Below are positions 31,628-42,007 of a DNA stretch of 64,000 nt, piece after piece. Origin of the DNA: Deinococcus alpinitundrae (GTDB lineage: Bacteria > Deinococcota > Deinococci > Deinococcales > Deinococcaceae); the NCBI RefSeq assembly GCF_009982895.1, contig NZ_WXZL01000012.1, forward strand, positions 1 through 64,000, given 5' to 3'. The notes below the pieces were generated by a model. That model saw only the letters and a program-made list of their open reading frames with translations, was not told where the DNA came from and made no database searches. Made by a program: the position numbers and the translations under genes. How positions within the stretch are numbered: the stretch's first letter is position 1; each line of letters opens with the position of its first letter.

Positions 31628-32239
31628 CTACTCTTCGGGGCCCTGCGCTTCCAGCAACAGGGCTGAGCCGCCACGCACAAAGGCGTCGAGGGCCTCGGCC
31701 AACGCGCCAGGCTGCTCTGGGGGCAGCAGCATGACCCGCAGCGCCACGCTGTCGAGTAACTGGGTGAGCAGCATCAGCAGGTAAGGTGAGCGCCGCACGG
31801 CGGGCCGCAGCCGCGCCAGCCGGGCGGCCAGTTCATCGAGGAACGCCAGCCTGCGGCGCTGAAAGGCCGGGCCACCGCCGCAATGCAGCAGTGAAAGGGT
31901 CGCGCGCTCGCCCACCAGAAAGGTCAAGAGCGACGAATACAGCTGCGGCGGCAGGTGCTGGGGCAGCGGTGAGGTCGCCGGGGGCAGCAGCCGCGCGAGC
32001 TGCTCCTCCAGCCCAGCCCAGAATGCCTGGAGCCGCTCGCTGAGCAGCACGTCGAGCACCGCTTCAGGCGAGGCGAAATAGGTATACATGGTGGGCCGCG
32101 AGACGTGCAGCAGCTGGGCTAGATCCGTCATGGTGACGGCCTCGAAGCCGCGTGACACGAACAGTTCGGCGGCAGCGTCTAGAATCTGCCGCCGTCGGTC
32201 TTCGGCGGCCAGACGTTTGTGAAGGATGGGAGCGATCAT
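31628..32239 (-). CDS. TetR-family repressor
   Basis: 203 residues. The N-terminal helix-turn-helix spans RRRQILDAAAELFVSRG through VSRPTMYTYF (about 14-60); the rest is a helical ligand/dimer domain. It is divergent from the YhgE/Pip gene, and two TTGAC-N5-GTCA(A/T) palindromes lie between them, so it probably represses itself and that gene. TAAACT lies 6 nt before the ATG, predicting a leaderless mRNA. Confidence 0.92.
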   Translation of the reverse strand: MIAPILHKRLAAEDRRRQILDAAAELFVSRGFEAVTMTDLAQLLHVSRPTMYTYFASPEAVLDVLLSERLQAFWAGLEEQLARLLPPATSPLPQHLPPQLYSSLLTFLVGERATLSLLHCGGGPAFQRRRLAFLDELAARLARLRPAVRRSPYLLMLLTQLLDSVALRVMLLPPEQPGALAEALDAFVRGGSALLLEAQGPEE

Positions 32240-32245
32240 GGTGAC

Positions 32246-32251
32246 AGTTTA
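32246..32251 (-). promoter_or_regulatory. -10 box TAAACT, leaderless start of tetR
   Basis: TAAACT ends 6 nt before the ATG at 32239. The first operator palindrome lies directly upstream of it on the minus strand. Confidence 0.55.
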
Positions 32252-32259
32252 ACAAAAAG

Positions 32260-32305
32260 TTGACGCTGCGTCATTTGACGCCCTGTCTACTTGACACAAC
32301 GTCAA
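32260..32305. promoter_or_regulatory. Two TetR operator palindromes
   Basis: TTGACGCTGCGTCAT (32260-32274) and TTGACACAACGTCAA (32291-32305) share the form TTGAC-N5-GTCA(A/T), with centres 31 bp apart, about three helical turns. The second overlaps a candidate -35 (TTGACA, 32291-32296) that is 17 nt from CAGACT (32314-32319) for the YhgE gene. Confidence 0.75.
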
Positions 32306-32364
32306 CAAGGCAGCAGACTGAGCGGCAGCCGGGCATACTGACCGCCCATCTCCCGAGGAACGCC

Positions 32365-35097
32365 ATGAATAATCAAACGCCCGATGCTGTCCGCCTTTCG
32401 CCGCTGCGCCGTCTGAGGCAGGATTTCAGTGCCCTGACGCCCAGCGAACGCCGACTGTGGCGAGCGCCGATCATGTGGGCGGCGGCCCTGGCGATCCTGC
32501 TGATTCCGGTCATCTACGTCTCGGTGTATCTGGCGAGCGTCTGGGACCCCTACGGCAACCTGAGTAAGCTGCCCGCCGCATTGGTCAATGCCGACGCGGG
32601 CACCACCTTCCAGGGGCAGCGCTATGACCTCGGGGCGCGGCTGGTCAAGACCCTGCACGACGATCCGCCGGTCAAGTTCGTGGCGTATCCCAGTGAGGCG
32701 GCGGCCCAGGCAGCAGTGCGCCGGGGCGAGGTGTATTTTGCGCTGAGTATTCCCGCCGACTTCAGCCGCAAGGCGCTGGCCGGAAGCAGCACCGAGCATG
32801 GCCTGCTGCACCTCTACAGCGCCGAGGGCACCAGCTATTTTGCCAGCCGGGTCAGCGCCTCGGTGACAGACAAGGTGGCCGCTGGCCTGAATGTCAGCTT
32901 GGGCGACAGCCGCTGGGACAAGGTGCAAAAGGCGCTGGTGAAGGTGGAGCAGGGCTTCGGGGACATTCGCAGCGCAGCGGGGCAGCTCAGGGACGGCGCG
33001 GATCAACTGGTGGACGGCAGCACCAAGCTCAGCGGCGGGGCCAGCCGCCTGGCCGCGGGTACCCTCAGCGCGGCCAGCGGCGGCCAGCAACTCGCCCAGG
33101 GCGCACATGACCTGTCGGGTGGGATGGGGCAGTTGACCAGCGGCGTGGCACGGCTCTCTGGAGGTGTCAGGCAGCTCAGCGCCGCTGCGCCCGGCCCGGC
33201 GCAGCTCAAGCCGCTGCAAGAAGGGGCCGCCGTGCTTGGGCAGGGGAGTGACCAATTGGCTGGTGGGATGAAGCAGCTCAGTGCGGGCGCGGACAAGCTG
33301 GCGGCCAGCAGCGCTCAGCTCACGGGCGGGGCCGAGCATCTGAGCACGGGGGCCGGACAACTGGCGGCGGGCCTGCCCAAACTCGGTGATAGTGCGGGCC
33401 AACTCCAGCAGGGTGCGGCTGCCCTTTCTGGCGGCGCCGGGCAGCTCGCGGGCGGGCTGAAGCAGCTCGGCGGCGGCGCTCAGCAACTGGCGGCCAGCAG
33501 CAAAACCCTGGCAGCGGGAGCTGGGCAGGTCAACGGCGGCGCTCAGCAACTGGCCCAGGGCTTGCCGACCCTGACCAGCGGTCTGGGTGAGCTCCAGACC
33601 GGCGTGGGCACGCTGACCAAGGGAGTCGGGCAGCTCGGCCAGTCTGTCGCTGAGTTGAAGGCGGGCGTGCCCGACGCGCCGACCCTGGCTCCCGTCAAGG
33701 CGGGCCTCCAGCAACTTCAGGACGGGGCCAGCCAGCTTCAGAGCGGCAGCGGTGATCTGGCCGCCAAGCTCGGCACGGCGGCGGACGCCGCCCAGAAACT
33801 CAGTGCCGGGGCCACCACACTGGCGGCGGGCACGGCGAAGCTGAACGCGGGCGGCCAGCAACTTCAGGCGGGCGCGGCGACCCTGGCCCAGGAGACGGCC
33901 CAGGCCCAAGCCGCCGCCGCGACACTGGCGACCGGCACGGCGACGCTGGCCGAGAAAAGTGGCGGGCTGCAAAGCGGCGCGCAGCAGCTCAGCGAAGGAG
34001 CGACCACCCTGGCGACTGGTGCGGCCAAACTCGCAACGGGCAGTCAGCAGCTTCGGCAAGGCGCAGCAACGTTGGCGCAGAAGACCGGCGAGGCCCGCAG
34101 CGGCGCGCAGAAGCTGGCGACTGGTGCGGCCTCGCTCGGCGGCGGGCTGGAGACCCTGGTGGCGGGCAATCTCAAGCTCAAGTCGGCGCTGGGCAGCATC
34201 GAGGATCAGCTTCCGGCCCAGTCGGGCCTGAACAAGCTCAGCGGCGGAGCCAGCACCCTGGCCCGGAAGAGCGGCGACCTCGCCAGCGGCCTGGAGCAGC
34301 TCGGCAGCAGCGCGCAGGCGCTGGCGACGGGGGCCAGCGCTGTCAGTGGCGGCAGCGTCAAACTGCGCGACGGCCTGGAAAAGCTGTACGCGAAGATTCC
34401 CACCCATGTCCAGCAGCTCGGCGGCGATCCGCAGGGCTTGTCGGCCAGCGTGCTGGTGGTGTCGCAAAAGGCGGCCAGGGTCGCCAACAACGGCACCGCC
34501 TTCGCGCCCTACTTCATCACGCTCAGCTTGTGGGTCGGCTGCACGCTGACCACCTTCATCTTCCCGTTCCTGCTGATTCCCGAGAGTGGTCGCCGCAGCG
34601 GGCAGGCCGCCAGGGTGCTGCGCAAGTTTGCGGTGCCGGGTGTGTACGTGGTGGCGCAGGCGCTGGTGGTGGTGCTGGGCATTCACCTGCTGGGCACCCC
34701 GTTTCTGCACCCGGTGCTGGTCGTCTGCACGGCGGTGGCGTCCAGCCTGACCTTCATGCTGCTGGTGCTGGCGCTCAACCTGCTGCTGGGCGCGGCGGGG
34801 CGGCTGCTGGCGCTGGTCTTGCTGGTGGTGCAATTGGCGGCCAGCGGCGGTACCTACCCGGTGGAGCTGTCATCGCCGTTTTTCCAGGTGCTGCACGCGG
34901 TCGTGCCGGTCACCGACGCCATCAATGCCATGCGCTTTGCCCTGTTCGGTAGCTATGACGGGCAGTACGGGCTGTTCATGATGCGGCTGGGCGCGGTGGC
35001 GCTCATCAGCCTCGCCGTGGCGCTGCTCAGCCGCCGCCGCTGGCTCTACGTGTCCGACGAACGCTTCCGCTCGCCTTTGCTCTCGGATGTGGGCTGA
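32365..35097 (+). CDS. YhgE/Pip-domain membrane protein with long heptad repeats
   Basis: 910 residues. One N-terminal membrane helix (about 36-56, ending SVWDPYGN) leads to the conserved PAALVNADAG region of YhgE/Pip proteins. Then about 480 residues follow the pattern L-x2-G-x3-L repeated dozens of times (AGQLAAGLPKLGDSAGQL and similar), a long helical rod outside the cell membrane. The C-terminal ~200 residues contain five or six membrane helices of ABC-2 type. Relatives serve as phage receptors or in type VII-like export, but here the function is open. GAGG 6 nt upstream sets the start at 32365. Divergent from and probably repressed by TetR. Confidence 0.9.
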   Translation: MNNQTPDAVRLSPLRRLRQDFSALTPSERRLWRAPIMWAAALAILLIPVIYVSVYLASVWDPYGNLSKLPAALVNADAGTTFQGQRYDLGARLVKTLHDDPPVKFVAYPSEAAAQAAVRRGEVYFALSIPADFSRKALAGSSTEHGLLHLYSAEGTSYFASRVSASVTDKVAAGLNVSLGDSRWDKVQKALVKVEQGFGDIRSAAGQLRDGADQLVDGSTKLSGGASRLAAGTLSAASGGQQLAQGAHDLSGGMGQLTSGVARLSGGVRQLSAAAPGPAQLKPLQEGAAVLGQGSDQLAGGMKQLSAGADKLAASSAQLTGGAEHLSTGAGQLAAGLPKLGDSAGQLQQGAAALSGGAGQLAGGLKQLGGGAQQLAASSKTLAAGAGQVNGGAQQLAQGLPTLTSGLGELQTGVGTLTKGVGQLGQSVAELKAGVPDAPTLAPVKAGLQQLQDGASQLQSGSGDLAAKLGTAADAAQKLSAGATTLAAGTAKLNAGGQQLQAGAATLAQETAQAQAAAATLATGTATLAEKSGGLQSGAQQLSEGATTLATGAAKLATGSQQLRQGAATLAQKTGEARSGAQKLATGAASLGGGLETLVAGNLKLKSALGSIEDQLPAQSGLNKLSGGASTLARKSGDLASGLEQLGSSAQALATGASAVSGGSVKLRDGLEKLYAKIPTHVQQLGGDPQGLSASVLVVSQKAARVANNGTAFAPYFITLSLWVGCTLTTFIFPFLLIPESGRRSGQAARVLRKFAVPGVYVVAQALVVVLGIHLLGTPFLHPVLVVCTAVASSLTFMLLVLALNLLLGAAGRLLALVLLVVQLAASGGTYPVELSSPFFQVLHAVVPVTDAINAMRFALFGSYDGQYGLFMMRLGAVALISLAVALLSRRRWLYVSDERFRSPLLSDVG

Positions 35098-35166
35098 GGA
35101 GTCGGAGGCGTAAAAAGGCGTTGCTGGGCTGTGCCTTGACTTGCACACCTCAGCGCCGCGCTGCTC

Positions 35167-35172
35167 TAGCGT
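35167..35172 (+). promoter_or_regulatory. -10 box TAGCGT, leaderless start of gluconokinase
   Basis: TAGCGT ends 6 nt before the ATG at 35179. Confidence 0.5.
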
Positions 35173-35178
35173 ATCGGC

Positions 35179-35683
35179 ATGCCCACCTCCCCGTTTGCCC
35201 AACTGATCGTGATGGGCGTGTCCGGCTCCGGCAAGACCACCCTGGGGCAAGAGCTGGCAGCGTACTACGGCTGTCCGTTTCTGGACGCCGACGACCTCCA
35301 CACGCCCGACGCCAAAGCCAAGATGGCGCGCGGCGAGGGCCTGACCGACGCCGACCGCGCGCCCTGGCTGGCCCGCCTGAGGGACGCCCTGGACGAGCAC
35401 GCCGCCGGGGGCGTGGTGCTGGCCTGCTCGGCCCTCAAGGCCAGCTACCGCGCGGTGCTGTGCGGCCCGCAGACCGGCTTCGTGTACCTGAACGTGCCGC
35501 ACGATGTGCTGCGCTCCCGGCTGGAAGCGCGCCAGGGCAGTTATGCCAAGGTCTCGCTGCTGCCCAGCCAGCTCGCTGCCCTGGAAGAACCCGCCCCGGA
35601 TGAGGCCATCACCGTGCAGGTTGGGGCCGACGAAACGCCCGATCTGGTGCTGGCCGACGCCCTGCGCCAACTGGACGGAAAGC

Positions 35684-35694
<11 letters not shown>
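35179..35694 (+). CDS. gntK: Gluconokinase
   Basis: 171 residues, a P-loop kinase. Walker A is [11 protein letters not shown] (about 12-22), followed by [29 protein letters not shown], which is typical of gluconokinase, and [10 protein letters not shown]. It makes 6-phosphogluconate from gluconate and ATP. The downstream DUF2256 and uvsE starts overlap, so the three form one operon. Confidence 0.93.
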
Positions 35695-35859
<165 letters not shown>

Positions 35860-35863
<4 letters not shown>

Positions 35864-36774
35864 CCCGTTCCGAATCCACCCCGCCCGCCTTCGGCCTGGT
35901 CTGCATGACGCTGGGCCCGGAGCTGCGCTTCCGGACCATCACCCTCAAGCGCTACCGCTCGCTGGACGCGCTGGAGCGGTACCCGGCCCTGCGCGCCCTC
36001 TACGCGGCCAACACCGCCACGCTGACCAGCGCCGCCGCCTACTGCACGGCGCGCGGCATCCGGCTCTTCCGGATGTCGGCCGCCCTCTACCCGATGCTTG
36101 ACCTCGTGGACGATCCCACCGGAAGAGCGGTGCTCGACGAACTCGCGCCCGAACTGGCGGCGGTGGGGCGGGCCTTTCATGAGGCGGGCGTGCGGGTGCT
36201 GATTCATCCAGACCAGTACATCGTGCTCAACTCCGAGCGGGCCGAGGTGCGCGTCAGCAGCCTGCACCAGTTTGTGACGCACGCCGACGTGCTCGACCGG
36301 CTGGGCTTCGAGCGCAGTCCGTGGCACTGCATGATCCTGCACGGCGGCAAGGGGGGCCGCGCCGACGTACTGGCCGACGTGATTCGCGATCTGCCCGACG
36401 CGGCGCGGTTGCGGCTGGCACTGGAAAACGACGAGCGCGCCTACAGCCCCGCCGAGCTGCTGCCAGTGTGTCAGGCCACCGGCACGCCGCTTGTCTTCGA
36501 CGCGCATCACCATGTCGTTCACGACAAGCTGGAGGGGCAGGAGGACCCCAGTGTGCGTGAATGGGTGCTGACGGCGCGGGCCACCTGGACGCCGCCCGGG
36601 TGGCAGGTCGTTCACCTCAGTAACGGTATCGAGGGACCGCAGGACCGCCGCCACAGTCACCTGATCACCAACGTGCCCAGCGCCTACTTTGACGTGCCCT
36701 GGATCGAGGTGGAGGCCAAGGGCAAGGAGGAAGCGGTGCTGGCGCTGATCGTGGGACAGAACCTGCGTTCCTAA
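35860..36774 (+). CDS. uvsE: UV damage endonuclease UvsE (UVDE)
   Basis: 304 residues, TIM-barrel UVDE family. Key segments are [56 protein letters not shown] and [11 protein letters not shown], which carry the His, Glu and Asp metal ligands. It nicks 5' of UV photoproducts to start repair independent of UvrABC, as in D. radiodurans. Start GTG 35860 overlaps DUF2256 by 4 nt and gives the normal family N-terminus. Confidence 0.95.
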
Positions 36775-36829
36775 GGTCGCTGCCACAGGGCCTGTCGGCA
36801 GATTGGCCGTCACGCGCCGCTCGCACTGT

Positions 36830-37354
36830 TTACAGGCGCTTGACCGGTACCTTGAGCTTCAGCGGCGCGTAGCCGACGAAATTTAGCGTCAGGCTGACGG
36901 TTTCGCCGACCTGCGGCACCCGTTTCATGCGGTAGAGCATCAGGTGGTCGCCGCCCGGACGCAGCGTCAGGGTCTGGCCCGCTTCGATGATCATGACGGG
37001 CAAGTCTTTCATGCCGGTCATTCCAGCCATACCGGTCATCCTGGTCTGCTGCATCGGCGTCACGGCCTGGCTCACACTGGACGCGCCGCCGATCAGCTTG
37101 AGGGCCGTCTTGCCGGTGTTGGTGAGGCTGAGGTACACGCTGCCGTCGGCGGTGCCGGCGGGAAGCGCCTGCACGAAGGCCCCACTGATCTTCACGGGTG
37201 CGGCGGGCAGGTTGTTGGCCGCGTTGACGGCAGGCTTGGCGGGCATGGTCATGCCGGGCACTTGGGGAGCGGACACGGCGTGGTCGTGCTGGGCCTGGGC
37301 TGATGGAAGCACGATCAGCAGCGTCAGGGCCACGGAAATCAACTTGCGAGACAT
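36830..37354 (-). CDS. PCuAC copper chaperone
   Basis: 174 residues with a signal peptide (cleavage after PSAQA) and His/Met-rich start (HDHAVSA, PGMTMPAK). The PCu(A)C domain has a Met-rich stretch (MTGMAGMTGMK), then GGDHLMLYRM, which supplies the His and Met of the copper site. It delivers Cu(I) in the periplasm, usually to cytochrome oxidase. GGAGG precedes the ATG. The DUF2946 gene lies 36 nt upstream on the same strand. Confidence 0.9.
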   Translation of the reverse strand: MSRKLISVALTLLIVLPSAQAQHDHAVSAPQVPGMTMPAKPAVNAANNLPAAPVKISGAFVQALPAGTADGSVYLSLTNTGKTALKLIGGASSVSQAVTPMQQTRMTGMAGMTGMKDLPVMIIEAGQTLTLRPGGDHLMLYRMKRVPQVGETVSLTLNFVGYAPLKLKVPVKRL

Positions 37355-37390
37355 CAGGAAACCTCCAGAGCGAGAAGAAAACGGCGATCT

Positions 37391-37795
37391 TCAGCGCTGG
37401 GCCGTGGGTGGAGCGCGGGCCTCGGCGTGGTATGGGGCCAGCAGATGCGGCTGAGGGTACAGCGGGTGAACGAAACCAGAGCGAGTTACCCCGGTCAGCG
37501 CCAGCACGAAGCCCTGGGCCTCCAGTGCGAAGGCGGCGCTGAAGCAAAACGGGCAGTGGGCGGCGTGGTTGTGCGCCGGGTTGATTGGGGCGCTGGGGTG
37601 GTCGTGGGCGGTGCGGTCGGCTTGGTCCATGTTCATCCCGGCCATGTCGCCGCTCATGTGCATGCCCCTCGGCGCGGGCCGATCAAGCGCCGCGCTCAGG
37701 TCGTCCGGCGCGCGCATCAGATAAGCGAACGAGGCCACCAGGCACAGAAGCGCCGTCCAGAGACGGAGCAGGCGTTGCCGGGCCGCGAAAGTCAT
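37391..37795 (-). CDS. DUF2946-like small membrane/secreted protein
   Basis: 134 residues with an N-terminal hydrophobic helix (10-27), a His/Met-rich segment (MHMSGDMAGMNMDQ, HDHPS, HNHAAHCPFC) and a HCPFC motif typical of the DUF2946 group. These genes neighbour copper genes in many bacteria, which fits the PCuAC gene downstream. TAGCCT lies 6 nt before the ATG, so the operon is probably leaderless. Copper binding is inferred from composition. Confidence 0.75.
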   Translation of the reverse strand: MTFAARQRLLRLWTALLCLVASFAYLMRAPDDLSAALDRPAPRGMHMSGDMAGMNMDQADRTAHDHPSAPINPAHNHAAHCPFCFSAAFALEAQGFVLALTGVTRSGFVHPLYPQPHLLAPYHAEARAPPTAQR

Positions 37796-37801
37796 GCGCT
37801 C

Positions 37802-37807
37802 AGGCTA
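37802..37807 (-). promoter_or_regulatory. -10 box TAGCCT, leaderless start of DUF2946 gene
   Basis: TAGCCT ends 6 nt before the ATG at 37795. Confidence 0.5.
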
Positions 37808-37837
37808 GAGCCGGGGGTGAGGCGTGATGTCCTGCGG

Positions 37838-38668
37838 TCAGATCGAGCCTGAGAGTGCCGCGTTCAATTCATCCCTGAACGCCCGCGCTGCCGATGCCGC
37901 CGCCATCACGTCCAGCCCCGCCGCATACTGGATGCCCCGGCTGGCGCTCACCACCGCGCCGGTGCCGCCCGGCAGGAAGGCGGGGGCCAGGTCGGCGGCC
38001 TTTGCGCCCTGCGCGCCCAGCCCCGGCAGCAAGAGGAGCGCCTGAGGCATGGCGGCCCGCCACCCGGACAACTCCTGCGGGTGGGTCGCGCCGACGACGG
38101 CGCCGACGCTGCTCAGTTCATTTTGATCCGCACCCACTTCCTCTCGTCCCAGCCGCTTGACCTCCGCCGCCACCTTCTCGGAGACGCCGCTGCCCTGGAA
38201 GTCGGCCTGGCCGGGATTGCTGGTCTTGACCAGAACGAACACTGCGCCGCCGTTGGCCCGCGCCGCCTCCACGAAGGGCGTCAGGGTTTCTGCGCCGAGA
38301 AACGGGTTGACGGTCAGGGCGTCACCCGCGTGATCACCGCTGAGCCAGGCCTGCGCGTAGGCCGCTGCCGTGGAGCCGATGTCGCCGCGCTTGCCGTCGA
38401 GAATGATCGGCAAGTTCAGGGTGCGGGCCGCCGCGCAGAGGTCTTCTAACAATTGCATTCCCCACAGGCCCAGCGCCTCGTAAAAGGCCAGCTGCGGCTT
38501 GACGCAGGCGGCGTAGGGGGCGCAGGCGTCCAGTACGGCCAGGGTGTGCTGGCGCAGGGCGTCGCGTCCCTCGTAAGCGTCCAGGCGGGGATCGAGGCCC
38601 AGGCACAGGCGGGTGCCAAGACTCAGGCTGCGTTCGGTCAGGCGCTGGGTGAAGGGGGTGGAGGTCAT
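37838..38668 (-). CDS. pyrF: Orotidine 5'-phosphate decarboxylase
   Basis: 276 residues, the longer PyrF type. DGKRGDIGS (91-99) holds the catalytic Lys93 and Asp96. CLGLDPRLD and VKPQLAFYE are the substrate-binding strands, and PGTGA-like [15 protein letters not shown] binds phosphate. It makes UMP, the last step of pyrimidine synthesis. The ATG lies 1 nt after the methyltransferase stop (TGACATG), so the two are coupled. Confidence 0.95.
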   Translation of the reverse strand: MTSTPFTQRLTERSLSLGTRLCLGLDPRLDAYEGRDALRQHTLAVLDACAPYAACVKPQLAFYEALGLWGMQLLEDLCAAARTLNLPIILDGKRGDIGSTAAAYAQAWLSGDHAGDALTVNPFLGAETLTPFVEAARANGGAVFVLVKTSNPGQADFQGSGVSEKVAAEVKRLGREEVGADQNELSSVGAVVGATHPQELSGWRAAMPQALLLLPGLGAQGAKAADLAPAFLPGGTGAVVSASRGIQYAAGLDVMAAASAARAFRDELNAALSGSI

Positions 38669-38669
38669 G

Positions 38670-39563
38670 TCAAGAACCCAGTTTAACGCCCTGAATCGGC
38701 ACCCCCGTTACCAGCACCTCGTACTTGCCGGTCACGTACACCTTGAAGCCGTGCTTGTGCAGGTGACGGCGCACCAGCGCCACATCGGCCATCAGCAGTG
38801 ACAGGTCGGGGTCGCGAAAGTTGAGCATCCGCGCGCCGTAGCGCAGCTCGCCGCCCGCGTACCGGCAGTTGGGGAAGCCGATGATCAAGCTGCCGCCCGG
38901 GTTCAGGTGCTGCTTCATCAGGCCGCGCAGGGCCACGTCCAGATTGACGCTTCGGCTTTGCAGCACGCTGAGGGCTGTGATCAGATCGAAGCGGCCCAGG
39001 TCGCTTCTCAGGGCGTTCACGTCGCCGGTTTCGAAGGTCCAGGTGGGGTGGCGCTCGCTGGCCAGCGTCAGCGCGCTGGCGTCCAGATCGATGCCCATCA
39101 CTTCGAACGTCACGCCCGGATACGCCAGTGCCAGCGCGTCCAGCTCGCGTCCCGCACCCACGCCGACGCTGAGGACCCGCGCGCCCGCTTTCAGATCGGC
39201 CCGCGTGAGCGCCTCCACGAAACCCACCAGAAACCAGGGATCTTCCAGCTTGTCGATGCGCTGAAATTCGCTGCCCGCACCGTAGCCCTCACCCCTCACC
39301 AGCGGCGGCAATCGGCGCAAGGTCAGCTCCACCCGCTCGCCTGCGAGCCGCTGCGGGGTCAGCAGCCTCGCGCCCAGCACGTCGGCCACATCGAGCCAGG
39401 TCTGGTACGAGCGGTGGCGGCCCGCCCGCCCGATTTCCCCGGCGTACAGCTCTGCGCCCACGTCGGGGTCGGGTACGTTCAGCTGCACCTCGCCTGCCGC
39501 CAGCAGAGCGGCCCGCAGCCGGAGCAGCACCTCGGCAAGCGGCTCAAGCCCAAAAATGAACAT
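38670..39563 (-). CDS. Class I SAM-dependent methyltransferase
   Basis: 297 residues. [12 protein letters not shown] (motif I) and [14 protein letters not shown] (motif II) bind SAM, with [14 protein letters not shown] as motif IV and [11 protein letters not shown] as the post-motif. The N-terminal ~130 residues form an extra domain. Substrate unknown. Divergent from metK, which makes its cofactor, and 1 nt before pyrF. I chose the ATG at 39563 because the open frame above it lies in the metK leader. Confidence 0.85.
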   Translation of the reverse strand: MFIFGLEPLAEVLLRLRAALLAAGEVQLNVPDPDVGAELYAGEIGRAGRHRSYQTWLDVADVLGARLLTPQRLAGERVELTLRRLPPLVRGEGYGAGSEFQRIDKLEDPWFLVGFVEALTRADLKAGARVLSVGVGAGRELDALALAYPGVTFEVMGIDLDASALTLASERHPTWTFETGDVNALRSDLGRFDLITALSVLQSRSVNLDVALRGLMKQHLNPGGSLIIGFPNCRYAGGELRYGARMLNFRDPDLSLLMADVALVRRHLHKHGFKVYVTGKYEVLVTGVPIQGVKLGS

Positions 39564-39728
39564 CCGCCCAAGATGACAGATTCGCCGCGTCCCTGTACGC
39601 CCGAGTGCCGGGCTTGTTAGATTGGTTGCGCGCTGCCGGGCAGGTGAACACTCCGCTCCAGGTCTGTTCTGTGAGACACATCCCGGCTTCCCGAACCGCG
39701 CGAAGGCGGCGGGGCGCAAGAGGCCGCT
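39564..39728 (+). promoter_or_regulatory. Divergent leader between methyltransferase and metK
   Basis: 165 nt shared by two head-to-head genes. The metK-proximal part is GC-rich with possible stems. I do not see a known SAM riboswitch signature, so I mark this only as the probable shared promoter region. Confidence 0.35.
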
Positions 39729-40970
<1,242 letters not shown>

Positions 40971-41083
40971 CTCTTTTGCCGAAAGCAGGTCTTCAATGTG
41001 CGCCTCGCTGGCACGGCGTTGGCAAGGTGGAAGAAGGCTTGGGGAAGTTAATCTGGAGTACGGACACCCTGCTTGAGCGCCGC

Positions 41084-41089
41084 TAGTCT
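41084..41089 (+). promoter_or_regulatory. -10 box TAGTCT, leaderless start of CrtA-like gene
   Basis: TAGTCT ends 6 nt before the ATG at 41096. Confidence 0.5.
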
Positions 41090-41095
41090 GTTCGG

Positions 41096-41887
41096 ATGCC
41101 TGTCCCGCCCGCCGAGCTGCTGGTCAGCCTGACGCTCAACCGCTACGGGGGCGCGCACCGCTGGGCCGGGCTGCGCAAGATGGGCAGCGATCATCCGCAT
41201 CTGCGTGAAGTACCGGGCCTGCGGGCCTACCGTCTGCTGGGCACCGGGCGCGGCAGCGGCTTCGGTCTCGGCGCGGACCTGCGGCGTTGGGCCAGGCTGT
41301 CCGTCTGGTCGTCAGCGGCAGCCTTCGAGCACTTCGAGGGTAGTCCCTGGCGACAGCAGGAACGCGCGCTCACGTGCGAGAGTTACACCCTGACACTGCG
41401 CCCCACGCGCTGGCACGGCCAATGGCGCGGCGAGGCCCTGTTCGGGCCGCCTGCCACGGCAGCCCGGGGTGTTGCCCTGGCGAAGCCAAGTCAAGTTGAG
41501 ACAGGGCAAGCTGGAACAGGCCAGATCGCTGTCCTGACACGCGCTGCCATCCGCCCTGCCCGGCTGTCGGCGTTCTGGCGCAGTGTGCCCGCCGCGCAGG
41601 CGAACTTGCAGGCGCAGCCGGGACTCCTGGCCTCGCTGGGGCTGGGCGAGATGCCGCTGCTGGATCAGGCCACCTTCAGCGTGTGGCGGGATACGGCCAG
41701 CATGCAGGCCTACGCGTATCAGGGTGCCGGGCACCGTGAGGCCATCGCCCGGTCCAGGCGGGACAACTGGCTCAGCGAGGAGCTGTTCGTGCGCTTCGCC
41801 GTGCTGTCCAGCTGCGGTAGTTGGGATGGCCGCGATCCACTGTGCCCCGCGTCTGCCATGCCGACCTCTGCACCAGCCGGTTGCTGA
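41096..41887 (+). CDS. CrtA-like (spheroidene monooxygenase-type) protein
   Basis: 263 residues. The N-terminal ABM-like half and the C-terminal block ATFSVWRDTASMQAYAYQG, HREAIARSRRDNWLSEELFVRF match the CrtA family, which oxidises carotenoids using heme. In Deinococcus such a gene could act on pigments, but the real substrate is not shown. The last ~25 residues are not conserved. The MFS gene follows after 120 nt. Confidence 0.75.
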   Translation: MPVPPAELLVSLTLNRYGGAHRWAGLRKMGSDHPHLREVPGLRAYRLLGTGRGSGFGLGADLRRWARLSVWSSAAAFEHFEGSPWRQQERALTCESYTLTLRPTRWHGQWRGEALFGPPATAARGVALAKPSQVETGQAGTGQIAVLTRAAIRPARLSAFWRSVPAAQANLQAQPGLLASLGLGEMPLLDQATFSVWRDTASMQAYAYQGAGHREAIARSRRDNWLSEELFVRFAVLSSCGSWDGRDPLCPASAMPTSAPAGC

Positions 41888-41995
41888 GGTTGGCAAAGCA
41901 GGCCAGGATGCCGCACCACTGGCAGCCAGAGCATGGATCGGCGGCGTGTGGGCCGCAAGACGCCCGCTCCTCCAGATGCCCCGGCCACGACTTGC

Positions 41996-42001
41996 TACAG
42001 T
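41996..42001 (+). promoter_or_regulatory. -10 box TACAGT, leaderless start of MFS gene
   Basis: TACAGT ends 6 nt before the ATG at 42008. Confidence 0.5.
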
Positions 42002-42007
42002 CAGGGC

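Noticed and set aside
33000..34400. Repeated short DNA units that could look like a CRISPR or satellite array
   Set aside because: The units vary in DNA sequence but keep a 7-residue protein period, so they are coding repeats of the YhgE protein.
32302..34833. An 843-codon open frame on the strand opposite the YhgE gene
   Set aside because: It mirrors a highly repetitive GC-rich coding region; composition is rich in Gln, Arg and Leu as expected for an antisense shadow, and no domain is visible.
39600..39728. SAM riboswitch upstream of metK
   Set aside because: No recognisable SAM-I, SAM-II or SAM/SAH core; GC-rich stems alone are not enough.
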